From assembly GCF_002302565.1 (NCBI RefSeq), contig NZ_CP022382.1, positions 1,311,001 through 1,375,000 on the forward strand: 64,000 nt of DNA, given 5' to 3'. Of the stretch, positions 16,849-26,682 are shown in pieces. Source of the DNA: Capnocytophaga canimorsus. Its GTDB lineage: Bacteria; Bacteroidota; Bacteroidia; Flavobacteriales; Flavobacteriaceae. Each line of letters starts with the position of its first letter. The first letter of the stretch is position 1. The notes beneath the pieces were generated by a model. The model was not told where the DNA came from, made no database searches, and saw only the letters and a list, made by a program, of their open reading frames with translations. Both the position numbers and the translations under genes were made by a program.

Positions 16849-19293
16849 TTACAACTTTTTAGCGTGTTTAACCTGTTTGTCCGTAATTGCAATTTTGATC
16901 ACTTCTTCCATATCGGTAACGTAATGAAAAACAAGTCCTTTGAGATATTCTTTATTGATTTGTTCGATATCTCTTCTATTTTCCTCACAGAGAATGATTT
17001 CTTTGATTCCTGCACGTTTAGCAGCCAATATTTTTTCTTTGATGCCTCCCACAGGAAGTACTTTTCCGCGTAGGGTAATTTCTCCAGTCATTGCCAAGTT
17101 TTTTTTCACCCTTCTTTGGGTAAACAATGACATTAAAGAAGTTAGCATTGTAATCCCTGCACTTGGTCCATCTTTAGGAGTAGCTCCTTCTGGAACGTGA
17201 ATATGAACGTTGTATTTCTCAAAAATACTCTCGTCGATGTCAAACAAATTTGCGTTTGCCTTTAAGTACTCCAAAGCAATGGTTGCTGATTCTTTCATCA
17301 CGTTCCCCAAATTCCCTGTAATGTTCAGATTACCCTTGCCTTTTGATAAAGCAGACTCAATATAGAGAATGTCTCCACCAACGCTTGTCCAAGCAAGTCC
17401 AGTTACTACTCCTGCAACATCGTTGTCTTGGTACTTATCGCGCTCCATACGTGCTGGACCTAATATTTTTTCAATATCAGCTAAGGATATTTTTATTTCG
17501 TAAGGCTCCTCCATTGCAACGTTTTTAGCAATGTGACGTACTAATTTGGCAATTTGTTTTTCCAGTCCGCGCACTCCTGATTCGCGAGTGTAACCCTCTA
17601 CGATTTTTTCGAGCTCTTTCTTGCCTAAACTCAAGTGTCCTTTATTTAATCCGTGTTCTTCCAATTGTTTAGGAAGTAAGTGTTGCTTAGCAATCTCTAC
17701 TTTTTCTTCCACTGTATAGCCGGTAATATCAATGATTTCCATACGATCTAACAAAGCAGGTTGTATCGAATTCAAATTATTTGCCGTTGCAACAAACATC
17801 ACTTTTGAAAGGTCAAATCCTATTTCTAAAAAGTTATCATAAAACTCTTTATTTTGCTCAGGATCTAACACTTCGAGCATCGCCGAGGAAGGATCGCCGT
17901 GATGGCTGTAGCTGAGTTTATCAATTTCATCTAATACAAAAACAGGATTGGACGTCCCTGCTTTTTTTAGCAGTTGCAAAACGCGTCCAGGCATCGCTCC
18001 GATATACGTTTTTCGATGTCCACGAATTTCCGCTTCATCACGTAAGCCACCCAAAGACATACGCACATATTCCCGCCCTAGTGCCTTAGCAATGGAGCGC
18101 CCCAAAGAGGTTTTACCCACCCCTGGAGGTCCGTAAAGGCAAATGATAGGCGACTTCATATCGTTTCGTAATTTGAGTACTGCCAAATACTCAATGATAC
18201 GTTTTTTAACCTCCTCCAAGCCATAGTGGTCTTTATCAAGTATTTTTTGAGCCCTTTTTAGGTCGAATTTATCTTTAGTAAACTCATTCCAAGGAAGATC
18301 TAGTAAAACATCCAAATAGTTGCGCTGCACTGTATAATCTGGCGACTGCGGATTGGTACGTTGCATTTTCAGAAGTTCCTTTTCGAAATGTTCTTGGGTC
18401 TTTACGTCCCATTTTTTGCCTTTGGCACGTTGTTTCATCTCTTCCACATCAGCTTCGTACGATACTCCACCTAATTCTTCTTGGATGGTTTTCATTTGCT
18501 GATGTAAAAAATACTCGCGTTGTTGTTTGTCTAAATCGAAACGTACCTTTGACTGAATATCATTACGAAGCGTTAATTTTTGCAACTCCAAATGCATATG
18601 CTTGAGCGCACCTAAAGCACGTTCTTTCAAATCGTCAATTTGTAAAATCCCCTGCTTTTCGTTTACGCTCAAATTCATATTCGAGGATACAAAATTGATT
18701 AAAAAGGCATTACTTTCGATGTTTTTAATAGCAAAAGTAGCCTCGGAAGGAATATTCGGATTTTCACGAATGATTTGAATAGCAAGGTCTTTTACCGATT
18801 CTATGATGGCATTAAACTCCTTATCGTGCTGATAATCTCTGAACTCAGGCACTTCTTTAATTTGAGCTTTAAGATAAGGTGTTTCTTGTGTAATAGCCTC
18901 TATTTCAAACCGTTTCTTGCCTTGAATAATTACCGTTACATTACCATCGGGCATTTTTAAAACTCTCAATATACGCGCCACAGTTCCCATCTTATAAACG
19001 TCGTTACCTTTGGGGGTTTCAACTTTTTCATCTAATTGGGCAACCACACCTATGGTTTTTGTGGTTTCGTAAGCATCATTAATGAGTTTTACGGAGGCAT
19101 CTCTTCCAGCAGTAATAGGAATGACCACTCCTGGAAAAAGCACCGTATTGCGCAAAGGCAAAATAGGCAAACTCTCTGGTAAGCTTTCTCGCTGAATTTC
19201 TTCTTCATCTTCAGGAGTCATAAGCGGGATGAACTCGGCATCTTCATCAATATGTTCGTGAGTAAAACTGTCAAAATTTCCTATTTTCATCAT
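16849..19293 (-). CDS. lon: ATP-dependent protease Lon
   Basis: Lon degrades misfolded and regulatory proteins in the cytosol. From the ATG at 19293 the protein has ~814 residues: substrate-binding N-domain from ~40 ([19 protein letters not shown]), AAA+ domain with Walker [10 protein letters not shown] and Walker [11 protein letters not shown], and a protease domain with the catalytic Ser in [11 protein letters not shown] and Lys in [14 protein letters not shown]. The frame extends 21 codons upstream, but that part is not Lon-like; an adjacent ATG (19290) is an equal alternative. A TATATTTG box at 19449-19456 gives a ~150 nt leader. Confidence 0.97.
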   Translation of the reverse strand: MMKIGNFDSFTHEHIDEDAEFIPLMTPEDEEEIQRESLPESLPILPLRNTVLFPGVVIPITAGRDASVKLINDAYETTKTIGVVAQLDEKVETPKGNDVYKMGTVARILRVLKMPDGNVTVIIQGKKRFEIEAITQETPYLKAQIKEVPEFRDYQHDKEFNAIIESVKDLAIQIIRENPNIPSEATFAIKNIESNAFLINFVSSNMNLSVNEKQGILQIDDLKERALGALKHMHLELQKLTLRNDIQSKVRFDLDKQQREYFLHQQMKTIQEELGGVSYEADVEEMKQRAKGKKWDVKTQEHFEKELLKMQRTNPQSPDYTVQRNYLDVLLDLPWNEFTKDKFDLKRAQKILDKDHYGLEEVKKRIIEYLAVLKLRNDMKSPIICLYGPPGVGKTSLGRSIAKALGREYVRMSLGGLRDEAEIRGHRKTYIGAMPGRVLQLLKKAGTSNPVFVLDEIDKLSYSHHGDPSSAMLEVLDPEQNKEFYDNFLEIGFDLSKVMFVATANNLNSIQPALLDRMEIIDITGYTVEEKVEIAKQHLLPKQLEEHGLNKGHLSLGKKELEKIVEGYTRESGVRGLEKQIAKLVRHIAKNVAMEEPYEIKISLADIEKILGPARMERDKYQDNDVAGVVTGLAWTSVGGDILYIESALSKGKGNLNITGNLGNVMKESATIALEYLKANANLFDIDESIFEKYNVHIHVPEGATPKDGPSAGITMLTSLMSLFTQRRVKKNLAMTGEITLRGKVLPVGGIKEKILAAKRAGIKEIILCEENRRDIEQINKEYLKGLVFHYVTDMEEVIKIAITDKQVKHAKKL

Positions 19294-19448
19294 TATATTT
19301 TTATAAAAATGACAATTTGGCGTAACTTTACTTACCGTTAGGCTAAACCTTGTCAAATATTTTTAATGTAACACATTTAATTTCAGTATGCTTTTGCTCT
19401 TTTAACACAGCATCTGTCTTTAGTATAGGCAATAGTTGTGCCAAGGGG

Positions 19449-19456
19449 CAAATATA
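19449..19456 (-). promoter_or_regulatory. -7 promoter element of lon
   Basis: The minus strand reads TATATTTG. No good -33 TTTG is visible, and the predicted leader is long (~150 nt). Apart from this the 300 nt between lon and the next gene shows nothing clear. Confidence 0.5.
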
Positions 19457-19598
19457 CTCAGAATTTCATCTTAATTCAGATTGTTTTATGAAAATAAACA
19501 AAAAAAGGAAAAGAGGAATATTCTATCAAAATTTGTAAATTCGTAGCCAATCTTTAAAAAATTCTAACTACAAAGAAAACACTGAAAATCTTTTGCTT

Positions 19599-21518
19599 AT
19601 GCGAAATACTATAGCCCGAAGAGTATATGATTTTTTAAAAAAATACCCTCCTTTTGATATCATCACCGAGGAGGATTTATTAACCCTTTCCAAAGAAGTA
19701 GTGGTTATTTATTTGGAAAAAGGGAAAGTACTTTTTGCTGAAAATGAACAAGCACATTCCTTTTTGTATATCGTTAAGGAAGGGGCTATTGAAATGAAGC
19801 AAACCATCAATACCCATCAAGAAATGGTGGATATTTGTGATGAGGGCGATGTTTTTGGTGTACGCCCAATGATTACCAACACCCCTTACACGATGAGTGC
19901 CATTGCACAGGAAGAGTCCATCGTATATGGTATTCCTGCCGATGAATTCAAACCCATTTTGGAAAAAGACACCAAAATTGGGCTATATCTCATCGAAATA
20001 TTTGCTTCCAAAACCAGAAACCCTTATTCGGCTGATTATACCAAATACTTATATAAGCATTTCGATAGAAATATGTTACAACAAGATTTCTTCGAATTAC
20101 AACCCGCCGCCTATGTACGCAAGGTAGTTCGCATCACTGCAGAAGGAACCATCAAAGAGGCAACTGCATTGATGACTGAAAAACGAGTAAGCAGTATTGT
20201 CGTTACCGATTCACAAAAGAAACCCATCGGTATAGTTACCGATAAAGACCTACGAAAACAAATCGCCACTGGATATTTTTCACTTGATATGCAAGTGGGG
20301 CAAGTAATGAGTAGCCCCGTACGTACCTATCCCAAACGAATGACCATCTCTCAAGCACAATTTGAGATGATTAAATATCAAATCAATCACCTAATAATCA
20401 CCGAAGATGGCACACCAGACACCCCCGTTTGTGGGATAATGACTTATCACGATATTGAGATTATGAAAGGAGATGACATTCCTGGGCTGATGAAAGCCGT
20501 AAAACGTTGTACCAAATCCAAACATTTGAAACGCATTCGGCAACAATCCTTAAACCTACTCAAAGGTTACGTAGTGCAAAATATTCCTTTAGGGCTAATA
20601 ACCGATTTGTTTCATCAACTTTTTGAAGCCATTACCGTCAAAGCCATAGAAATATGTATCAAACGAATGGAAACTCCGCCTCCCGTTCGGTTTGCTTGGA
20701 TGAGTTTAGGAAGCCACGGACGTAAAGAACAATTTTTGATCACCGACCAAGACAATGCCATTGTTTTTGAAAATGTAAGCCCACAAAACTATCCGAAAAC
20801 GCAAGAATATTTTCTGCAATTGGCAAAAAAAGTGAACCAAATGCTCAATAAAATCGGTTACGAATATTGTCCGGCTGATATGATGGCTAAAAACCCAAAA
20901 TGGTGTATGAGCTTAGACAAATGGGAAGAACAATATCACGCTTGGGTAACACAGGCTCAAGATAGTGATTTATTGATGTTTTCCATATTCTACGATATGT
21001 GTTTCACTTATGGTGAGGCTACACTGGTTGACAAGCTTAGCCAAAAAGTGTTTGAATTTACACAAGAGAACGAAAGATTTATGATGTTATTGGCAAAAAG
21101 TGCTTTGGAAAATCCGTCTCCGCTGGGCTTCTTCCGGCAGTTTATTGTGGAACACGACGGAAAGTACAAAGATCAATTCGACCTTAAAACCCGAGCAATT
21201 ACTACACTTACTGACATCGGAAGGCTTCTAATCCTCTCCCATAAAATAAAAGGAATTACCAATACTGCTGAACGCTTTGAAAAATTGGCACAGATAGAGC
21301 CACAAAATGCCGAAATTTATTTGGCGTGCGCTTATGCCGCGAAAGCTTTATTGAAATTTCGAATAAAAAGCGGACTTAAAAATGACAATAGCGGTCGTTA
21401 TCTGGATATTAACCATTTGAGCAAGGAAGAAAAAACAAAGCTCAAACGCACCTTTAAAGCCATTTCAAACGCGCAAGAGTTAGTAAAGCTTCGTTTTAAA
21501 ATCAGTCCTTATCTATAA
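19599..21518 (+). CDS. cNMP-binding, CBS and DUF294 nucleotidyltransferase-like protein
   Basis: A 639-residue cytosolic protein with four parts: a cyclic-nucleotide-binding beta-roll (~15-130), a CBS pair (~165-300; VSSIVVTDSQKKPIGIVTDKDLRKQ), a GlnD-like nucleotidyltransferase domain (DUF294; GSHGRKEQFLITDQDNAIVFE at ~365-385 with the D-x-D metal pair) and a DUF294 C-terminal helical domain. Proteins of this type are thought to couple adenylate or cyclic nucleotide sensing to a transferase activity; substrate unknown. I chose the ATG at 19599 over a TTG six bases earlier. The DnaQ-like exonuclease follows 4 nt later, a pairing seen in many Bacteroidota and other bacteria. Confidence 0.9.
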   Translation: MRNTIARRVYDFLKKYPPFDIITEEDLLTLSKEVVVIYLEKGKVLFAENEQAHSFLYIVKEGAIEMKQTINTHQEMVDICDEGDVFGVRPMITNTPYTMSAIAQEESIVYGIPADEFKPILEKDTKIGLYLIEIFASKTRNPYSADYTKYLYKHFDRNMLQQDFFELQPAAYVRKVVRITAEGTIKEATALMTEKRVSSIVVTDSQKKPIGIVTDKDLRKQIATGYFSLDMQVGQVMSSPVRTYPKRMTISQAQFEMIKYQINHLIITEDGTPDTPVCGIMTYHDIEIMKGDDIPGLMKAVKRCTKSKHLKRIRQQSLNLLKGYVVQNIPLGLITDLFHQLFEAITVKAIEICIKRMETPPPVRFAWMSLGSHGRKEQFLITDQDNAIVFENVSPQNYPKTQEYFLQLAKKVNQMLNKIGYEYCPADMMAKNPKWCMSLDKWEEQYHAWVTQAQDSDLLMFSIFYDMCFTYGEATLVDKLSQKVFEFTQENERFMMLLAKSALENPSPLGFFRQFIVEHDGKYKDQFDLKTRAITTLTDIGRLLILSHKIKGITNTAERFEKLAQIEPQNAEIYLACAYAAKALLKFRIKSGLKNDNSGRYLDINHLSKEEKTKLKRTFKAISNAQELVKLRFKISPYL

Positions 21519-21522
21519 AATT

Positions 21523-22146
21523 ATGTTTGGAAAATTATTTAAAAAATCAAGTTCAAAATTAGCAATACCCTTAGAACAGGTTCGTTTCGTAGTATTTGAC
21601 ACAGAAACTACCGGATTTAATTATTCTACCGATAGAATACTATCTATAGGAGCTGTTGAAGTTAAGGACGGTCGGATACACCTTAAAAACAGTTTTGAAG
21701 TTTTTTTACAACAAGAAAAGTTCAATCCTGAAAGCGTACAAATTCACGGCATCATCAAACATCATAAATATAAAAAGATTACTGAAAAACAGGCCGTAGA
21801 GCAGTTTTTAGTTTATATTAAAGACGCCGTATTGGTAGGGCACCACGTAGGTTATGACATAAAAATGCTCAACGCCGCTCTGGAACGAAATGCAATACCT
21901 CCTCTGGAAAACAAATACATAGATACCAATTATTTATTCAAAAAAACAAAAATTATAAATATTTTGTTACAGAACGATCGTAATTATAGCTTAGATGACA
22001 TCTGTTCCGACTTAAACATCACTCCATACGATAGACATAGTGCTGCTGGAGATGCTTTTTTAACCGCTTTGGCGTTTTTGAAACTACTAGGGAAGCTCTC
22101 ACGTGGCAAAAGCATAACCACGCTGGAAAATCTGCTGAAACTATAA
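21523..22146 (+). CDS. DnaQ-like 3'-5' exonuclease
   Basis: A 207-residue DEDDh exonuclease of the DNA polymerase III epsilon type. Exo I FDTETTGF (~29-36), Exo II GHHVGYDIKML (~107-117) and Exo III HSAAGDAFLTAL (~168-179, the His of DEDDh) are intact. Domain alone, with no polymerase-binding C-terminus of true DnaQ, so it is more likely a partner of the upstream cNMP/CBS/DUF294 protein, whose stop is 4 nt away. Its last 6 nt overlap the end of the convergent lipoprotein gene. Confidence 0.92.
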   Translation: MFGKLFKKSSSKLAIPLEQVRFVVFDTETTGFNYSTDRILSIGAVEVKDGRIHLKNSFEVFLQQEKFNPESVQIHGIIKHHKYKKITEKQAVEQFLVYIKDAVLVGHHVGYDIKMLNAALERNAIPPLENKYIDTNYLFKKTKIINILLQNDRNYSLDDICSDLNITPYDRHSAAGDAFLTALAFLKLLGKLSRGKSITTLENLLKL

Positions 22147-23619
22147 CCTACTATTTCTTTTATAGGCGGAAATGCGTTCGGAAAGTATCTTTTCCAGATT
22201 AGCACTAAAAATATTTTCGAAAACCGATATAATTTTTCCTTTTTCATCTAAAATGAAGCACCTATTCAAATCGTTGATTAGATATTTTTCCGAAAAATCT
22301 TGAAAGTTGGTTACGTGAAGTTGCTCAGTATTTTTCAAATCCCATTCTGATACGCGTTTTAACCAAAGTGCTTCATTTTTACTAGCATCAATTCCTACAA
22401 AGCGTACACTTGGGAAACGCTTCATCAATTGATGAATTCTACCTTGAATAACGCTTGATTGATAAGATTGATTTACAGACCACAGGTAATACAAGTTGAT
22501 TATTGGGCGAGGTGTATCCTTAAAACAAACTGTTTTTTTATCAGGAGTAACAAGATCAAAATCAGGAGGAAAATTTCCTTTCTGTAATGCAAAAGTATTG
22601 GCAAATACTTGATTTAATTCCTCCCGATGTTTACTTTCTTGATTGAAACCATCGTACAAATTAACATAATTCCTGCTACTGGTTTCATCTTGAATATGGA
22701 ACAAAAAAGCATAAGCCGCATTTCTAAATAATGCGTCACGCAAATCTCCCGAACCAAAAATACTATCAATAATTCCCAGCTTATTAATATGAAAGTCAGG
22801 CACTTTATTGATATCTTCTGATAAATCGTGTTGCTTGGAGTTTTTACGATATGTAGTAAACGACAAATTATTGATAAACATCACCATATAGCTGTAATAC
22901 GGACGAAAATAAGCTAGAAACGTGTTGTTAAAATCAATATCCGACCTATAATCATAAAAATCTTTGGGTAGTTTATTAACCACACACTCGTTCATCTTCC
23001 TTTGATGCATAAAAGGATAAAGCTCTATCTCTTTATTAACCAAAGACATTGTGCTTACTTGGGTTATTGCTTTGGCTTTCTCTGATAGGGTAGGATTTGC
23101 TTTTAAAAAATCGACATATTCTTGTTCCTTTACCCTTCGAACAGAGTCTGTTTTCTGTTTAAAATCCTTAGGAGACATTCTATGAAATTTCTTAAAAACT
23201 TCGCGAAATGATTCATTCTCTTCCAATTGGCTTGTAATATAAGTATTTACAATAGCGTCTTTACCAGAAAAAGACATCGTTTTTTTGAAATCCAACAGAT
23301 TGGCGAAAACCGTCAAACTATCACCAGGTTCCAAATACACATAATGGTACTCTTGGTCAATAGCAAAATGGTATAATTTTTCGGTATTTGTATCGATTGA
23401 GAAACTAAAGGTTTTGTCTTTATCCAAAACTACAGAGTCCACCGCCTTATCGTTTAAATAAAGAATAACCAAGGAATCTTTTGAATTCACCAAGTACCCT
23501 CCGAAGTAGGTTTGGTTTTGCTGCTTGGTCTGGCAAGAATTACAGGACATAAGAGACAAACCAAAAATAACTATCGGCAGAACTAATACTAGTATTTTTT
23601 TTATAAAGCTTTTCATCAA
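22141..23619 (-). CDS. Thioredoxin-fold lipoprotein without CxxC
   Basis: A 492-residue lipoprotein: hydrophobic signal, lipobox LMSC with Cys26, then a DUF4369-like beta domain (YFGGYLVNSKDSLVIL..), a helical middle, and a C-terminal thioredoxin-like domain (~365-485; PIINLYYLWSV.., SVRFVGIDASKNEAL, FILDEKGKIISVF). The layout is that of TlpA-type proteins, but the position of the redox CxxC reads WSVNQS, so it cannot act as a disulfide reductase. Probably periplasm-facing, role unknown. MM at the start leaves two possible ATG codons. Monocistronic. Confidence 0.75.
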   Translation of the reverse strand: MMKSFIKKILVLVLPIVIFGLSLMSCNSCQTKQQNQTYFGGYLVNSKDSLVILYLNDKAVDSVVLDKDKTFSFSIDTNTEKLYHFAIDQEYHYVYLEPGDSLTVFANLLDFKKTMSFSGKDAIVNTYITSQLEENESFREVFKKFHRMSPKDFKQKTDSVRRVKEQEYVDFLKANPTLSEKAKAITQVSTMSLVNKEIELYPFMHQRKMNECVVNKLPKDFYDYRSDIDFNNTFLAYFRPYYSYMVMFINNLSFTTYRKNSKQHDLSEDINKVPDFHINKLGIIDSIFGSGDLRDALFRNAAYAFLFHIQDETSSRNYVNLYDGFNQESKHREELNQVFANTFALQKGNFPPDFDLVTPDKKTVCFKDTPRPIINLYYLWSVNQSYQSSVIQGRIHQLMKRFPSVRFVGIDASKNEALWLKRVSEWDLKNTEQLHVTNFQDFSEKYLINDLNRCFILDEKGKIISVFENIFSANLEKILSERISAYKRNSRL

Positions 23620-23788
23620 TCATTCATCATTAAATCTTCTACACTTCTCCTTTCAAATTGATTTAAGGCGACAAAAATAGCTCCCACACACTTATTAATG
23701 AGTTAATAAGCTGTTAAATATTAAACATTTATGATTTAATTAAGAATAAAGACAGCTATGTCGTTAATTTGAAGCAAATCATTTAAAA

Positions 23789-24613
23789 CTATCTATAATT
23801 TTTTATAAGTGATTTTACTAACAATATCACTGTAGGCATAGCCTTGTTAGCAGCGTTTAGCACTTCCTCGTGTGAAACGTCTGGCGCAATTTCTGGACCG
23901 CCCAAATCAGTAATGACCGACAAGGCACAAACCTCCATATTCTGATGTCTGGCAACAATAACCTCTGGTACGGTACTCATACCCACAGCATCAGCTCCCA
24001 AAATACGCACCATTCCGTATTCAGCAGGAGTTTCAAAGGAAGGACCTTGTAAGCCCAAATACACGCCTTTCTGAACTTTTATTTGATTTTGAGCCGCAAT
24101 ACGCTCCAATTCAGCAATCATTTGGTGGCTGTAAGGTTTGCTCATATCAGGAAAACGCACCCCAAATTCTTCCAAATTTTTACCTCGCAAAGGATGCTCA
24201 GGAAACATATTGATATGATCACGTATTATCATCACATCACCAATAGCAAAATCAGGATTTACCCCACCCGAAGCATTCGATACAATCAAACGTTTAATGC
24301 CCAATTGATGAAATACCCGAATAGGAAAGGTTACCTCCTGCATACTGTATCCTTCATAATAGTGAGCACGACCTGCCATCATCAACACATACCGCCCTTC
24401 TATTTTTCCGTAGATAAGCTTACCGCTATGCCCAGCAACAGTTGATTTTGGAAAATTAGGAATGTTTTTGTATTTGATTTCAGAGATAACCTCTACTTCG
24501 TCTTGGAGTTTACTTAGCCCTGAACCCAAAATGATGGCAAATTCAGGAGTATGTTCTGAAATGTAAGATTGAATAATACGAGCTGTTTCGCTTATTTTTT
24601 GATAGATGTCCAT
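23789..24613 (-). CDS. Purine-nucleoside phosphorylase
   Basis: A trimeric-type PNP (274 aa from the ATG at 24613) that splits purine nucleosides with phosphate in salvage. Motifs: AIILGSGLSKL (phosphate loop), FPKSTVAGHSGKL, GRAHYYEGYS, VSNASGGVNPDFAIGDVMII, GLQGPSFETPAEYGM (substrate Glu) and VGMSTVPEVIVARH. The frame goes 14 codons further up, but a TATATTTG element at 24636-24643 places those codons at or before the transcription start. The ATG at 24622 is a less likely alternative with an 8 nt leader. Confidence 0.95.
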   Translation of the reverse strand: MDIYQKISETARIIQSYISEHTPEFAIILGSGLSKLQDEVEVISEIKYKNIPNFPKSTVAGHSGKLIYGKIEGRYVLMMAGRAHYYEGYSMQEVTFPIRVFHQLGIKRLIVSNASGGVNPDFAIGDVMIIRDHINMFPEHPLRGKNLEEFGVRFPDMSKPYSHQMIAELERIAAQNQIKVQKGVYLGLQGPSFETPAEYGMVRILGADAVGMSTVPEVIVARHQNMEVCALSVITDLGGPEIAPDVSHEEVLNAANKAMPTVILLVKSLIKNYR

Positions 24614-24635
24614 TTTTCCCATTTTTTTAAGTACA

Positions 24636-24643
24636 CAAATATA
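24636..24643 (-). promoter_or_regulatory. -7 promoter element of the PNP gene
   Basis: The minus strand reads TATATTTG, 23 nt before the chosen start codon; this decides the start. Confidence 0.6.
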
Positions 24644-24690
24644 AGAAAAAATCAAGAAGAAAACACGCGTATTAGTGTGAAAAATAAGTT

Positions 24691-24727
24691 AAAAGCCATC
24701 TTGATAATAGGCTATCAGATGGCTTTT
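24691..24727 (-). terminator. Terminator behind the symporter gene
   Basis: A 10 bp stem (24691-24700 with 24718-24727) with A and T edges lies 24 nt after the symporter stop codon. Confidence 0.7.
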
Positions 24728-24750
24728 ATCTTAAAAAACATTAAAAAGAA

Positions 24751-26415
24751 TTACCAGAATAAGGCGTACAAAACAACCAGCATAATAATTATCGTGTAAG
24801 ACGCCAGATTGAATGTAGTGTCAGTTTTAAATGTATTGGAATTGGTAATAATAGCCCTCTCGCTAACAACTCCTTTATTATCAAAGTAGCTGATAACGGC
24901 AATAATAATCATTGAAACAATCCAAGTAATCATCATTTGGTGCATCCAAGGAAGAATTACAAACAAACTGCTTATAGATGAATCCGCCATCCAACCATTA
25001 GGTCCCACCTTAAAGTAGAAAGCAATCACTGCGGAGAGCAAAATCCCCCAAATAGCACCTTTATTGGTTGCTCTTTTGTAGAACAGTCCCATCATAAACA
25101 CCGCCAAAATACCTGGGCTTACCAAGCCTGTATATTCTTGAATATATTGAAACATTTGATTGATATTCCCTAAAGCAGGCGCAACAAACAAAGCAATTAC
25201 CAGAGCTACAGCCGCAGAAATTCGACCTACATTAACCAACTGTTTTTGCGAAGCGTTTTTATTGATATTTTGTTTGTAAATATCCATAGTGAATATGGTT
25301 GCTGTAGAGTTTAGCATTGACGCCAATGAAGAAACAATAGCAGCGGCTAGTGCTGCCACAACCAATCCTTTAATCCCTGAAGGGATAAATGTTTTTATTA
25401 GCCAAGGATAAGCATTATCGTTCATTATATTTCCGTCTGCACCAACAAATGCTTCTTTAACGCCATCTATCACAGCTGTTCCATTACCTCCTTGATACAT
25501 TACATAAGCCACAATACCAGGAATAACCACCAAAATAGGAACAATCATTTTTAAGAAGGCGGCAAACACAATTCCTTTTTGTGATTCTTTTAAAGACTTT
25601 GCTGCCAAAGTACGCTGTATGATGTATTGGTTAAAGCCCCAATAGTATAAATTAGCCACCCAAAGTCCACCAACGAGTACAGCAATACCTGGCAGATTCA
25701 TATATTCGGGATGTGATTTATCCAAAATCATTTTAAAATGCCCTGGAGCTACATCAAAAATATGTTGCAAGCCGTTAATTACACCACCATTTGGAGTAAC
25801 GTGGTCAAGAGCAATATACGCCGTAATTAGCCCCCCTACCACCAAGAGCGCTACTTGAATAACATCAGTCCAAGCTACGGCCGAAAGCCCACCCCAAAGG
25901 GAGTAAGCTGCTGCAAAAAGAGCCAGACCTATCATAGCGTAAACAGGATCAACACCTAAAACCACTTGCAATGCCTTTCCTCCCAAAAACAACACACTAG
26001 TTAGATTTACAAAAACAAAAAGAGCAACCCAGAAAATCGCCAAAATCGATTTTAGGTTTGTGCTGTAACGCTTCTCAATAAATTCAGGAATGGTGTACAA
26101 GCCTTTTTCAATGAAAATAGGTAGAAAATACTTCCCTACAATGATTAAGGTCAAAGCTGCCATCCATTCGTATGAGGCAATAGCTAAGCCTAAAGCAAAT
26201 CCAGAGCCTGACATTCCAATAAACTGCTCAGCTGAAATGTTTGCAGCAATTAACGAAGCACCAATAGCCCACCAAGGCAATGATTTACTAGCTAAAAAAT
26301 AATCTTCGGCGGTTTTATTATCTTTCTTACTTCGAGAAACAAAAAGCCCCACCGATAGAATAACAATCGCATACAGAGCGAAAATCACATAGTCTAATGT
26401 AGAAAAAGAATGCAT
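24751..26415 (-). CDS. Sodium/solute symporter (SSS family), candidate sialic acid importer
   Basis: A 554-residue inner-membrane symporter with about 14 predicted helices. It begins LDYVIFALYAIVILSVGLFV and has the SSS signatures AEDYFLASKSLPWWAIGASLIAANISAEQF in helix 1 and GGLSAVAWTDVIQVALLVVGG in the fourth-fifth helix region. Family members carry sugars, proline or sialic acid with sodium. The divergent neighbour is an N-acetylneuraminate lyase-type gene, so sialic acid is the best guess, since SiaT-type symporters belong to this family; glucose/galactose is the alternative. The intergenic 267 nt contains the lyase promoter but no clear box for this gene. Confidence 0.88.
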   Translation of the reverse strand: MHSFSTLDYVIFALYAIVILSVGLFVSRSKKDNKTAEDYFLASKSLPWWAIGASLIAANISAEQFIGMSGSGFALGLAIASYEWMAALTLIIVGKYFLPIFIEKGLYTIPEFIEKRYSTNLKSILAIFWVALFVFVNLTSVLFLGGKALQVVLGVDPVYAMIGLALFAAAYSLWGGLSAVAWTDVIQVALLVVGGLITAYIALDHVTPNGGVINGLQHIFDVAPGHFKMILDKSHPEYMNLPGIAVLVGGLWVANLYYWGFNQYIIQRTLAAKSLKESQKGIVFAAFLKMIVPILVVIPGIVAYVMYQGGNGTAVIDGVKEAFVGADGNIMNDNAYPWLIKTFIPSGIKGLVVAALAAAIVSSLASMLNSTATIFTMDIYKQNINKNASQKQLVNVGRISAAVALVIALFVAPALGNINQMFQYIQEYTGLVSPGILAVFMMGLFYKRATNKGAIWGILLSAVIAFYFKVGPNGWMADSSISSLFVILPWMHQMMITWIVSMIIIAVISYFDNKGVVSERAIITNSNTFKTDTTFNLASYTIIIMLVVLYALFW

Positions 26416-26647
26416 ATTTGTTTATTTTTTTATTCGTCAGTTTTATTTTTAAAATCTTTTCGGGACGCTAATTTACGAAAAAACACATATCCGAATACAA
26501 AAAATTGATTTAATTTTTCTGAAAAAAAAGCAGACGCTCAACTGAATTGCTAAATTTTGAACTTTGAAAACATCATCATAGAAGCACGTAATTTCCAAAG
26601 AACACAAAAAATCTTTAAAAATATTTTTTATTTAATAAAAAAGAAAT

Positions 26648-26655
26648 TACTTTTG
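26648..26655 (+). promoter_or_regulatory. -7 promoter element of the lyase gene
   Basis: TACTTTTG matches TAnnTTTG and lies 28 nt before the start codon. Confidence 0.5.
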
Positions 26656-26682
26656 TTATGTAATACATAATACTTAAAAACA

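Noticed and set aside
22141-22146. Six-base convergent overlap of the exonuclease and lipoprotein genes as a regulatory device
   Set aside because: Short tail-to-tail overlaps are common and nothing else points to a function.
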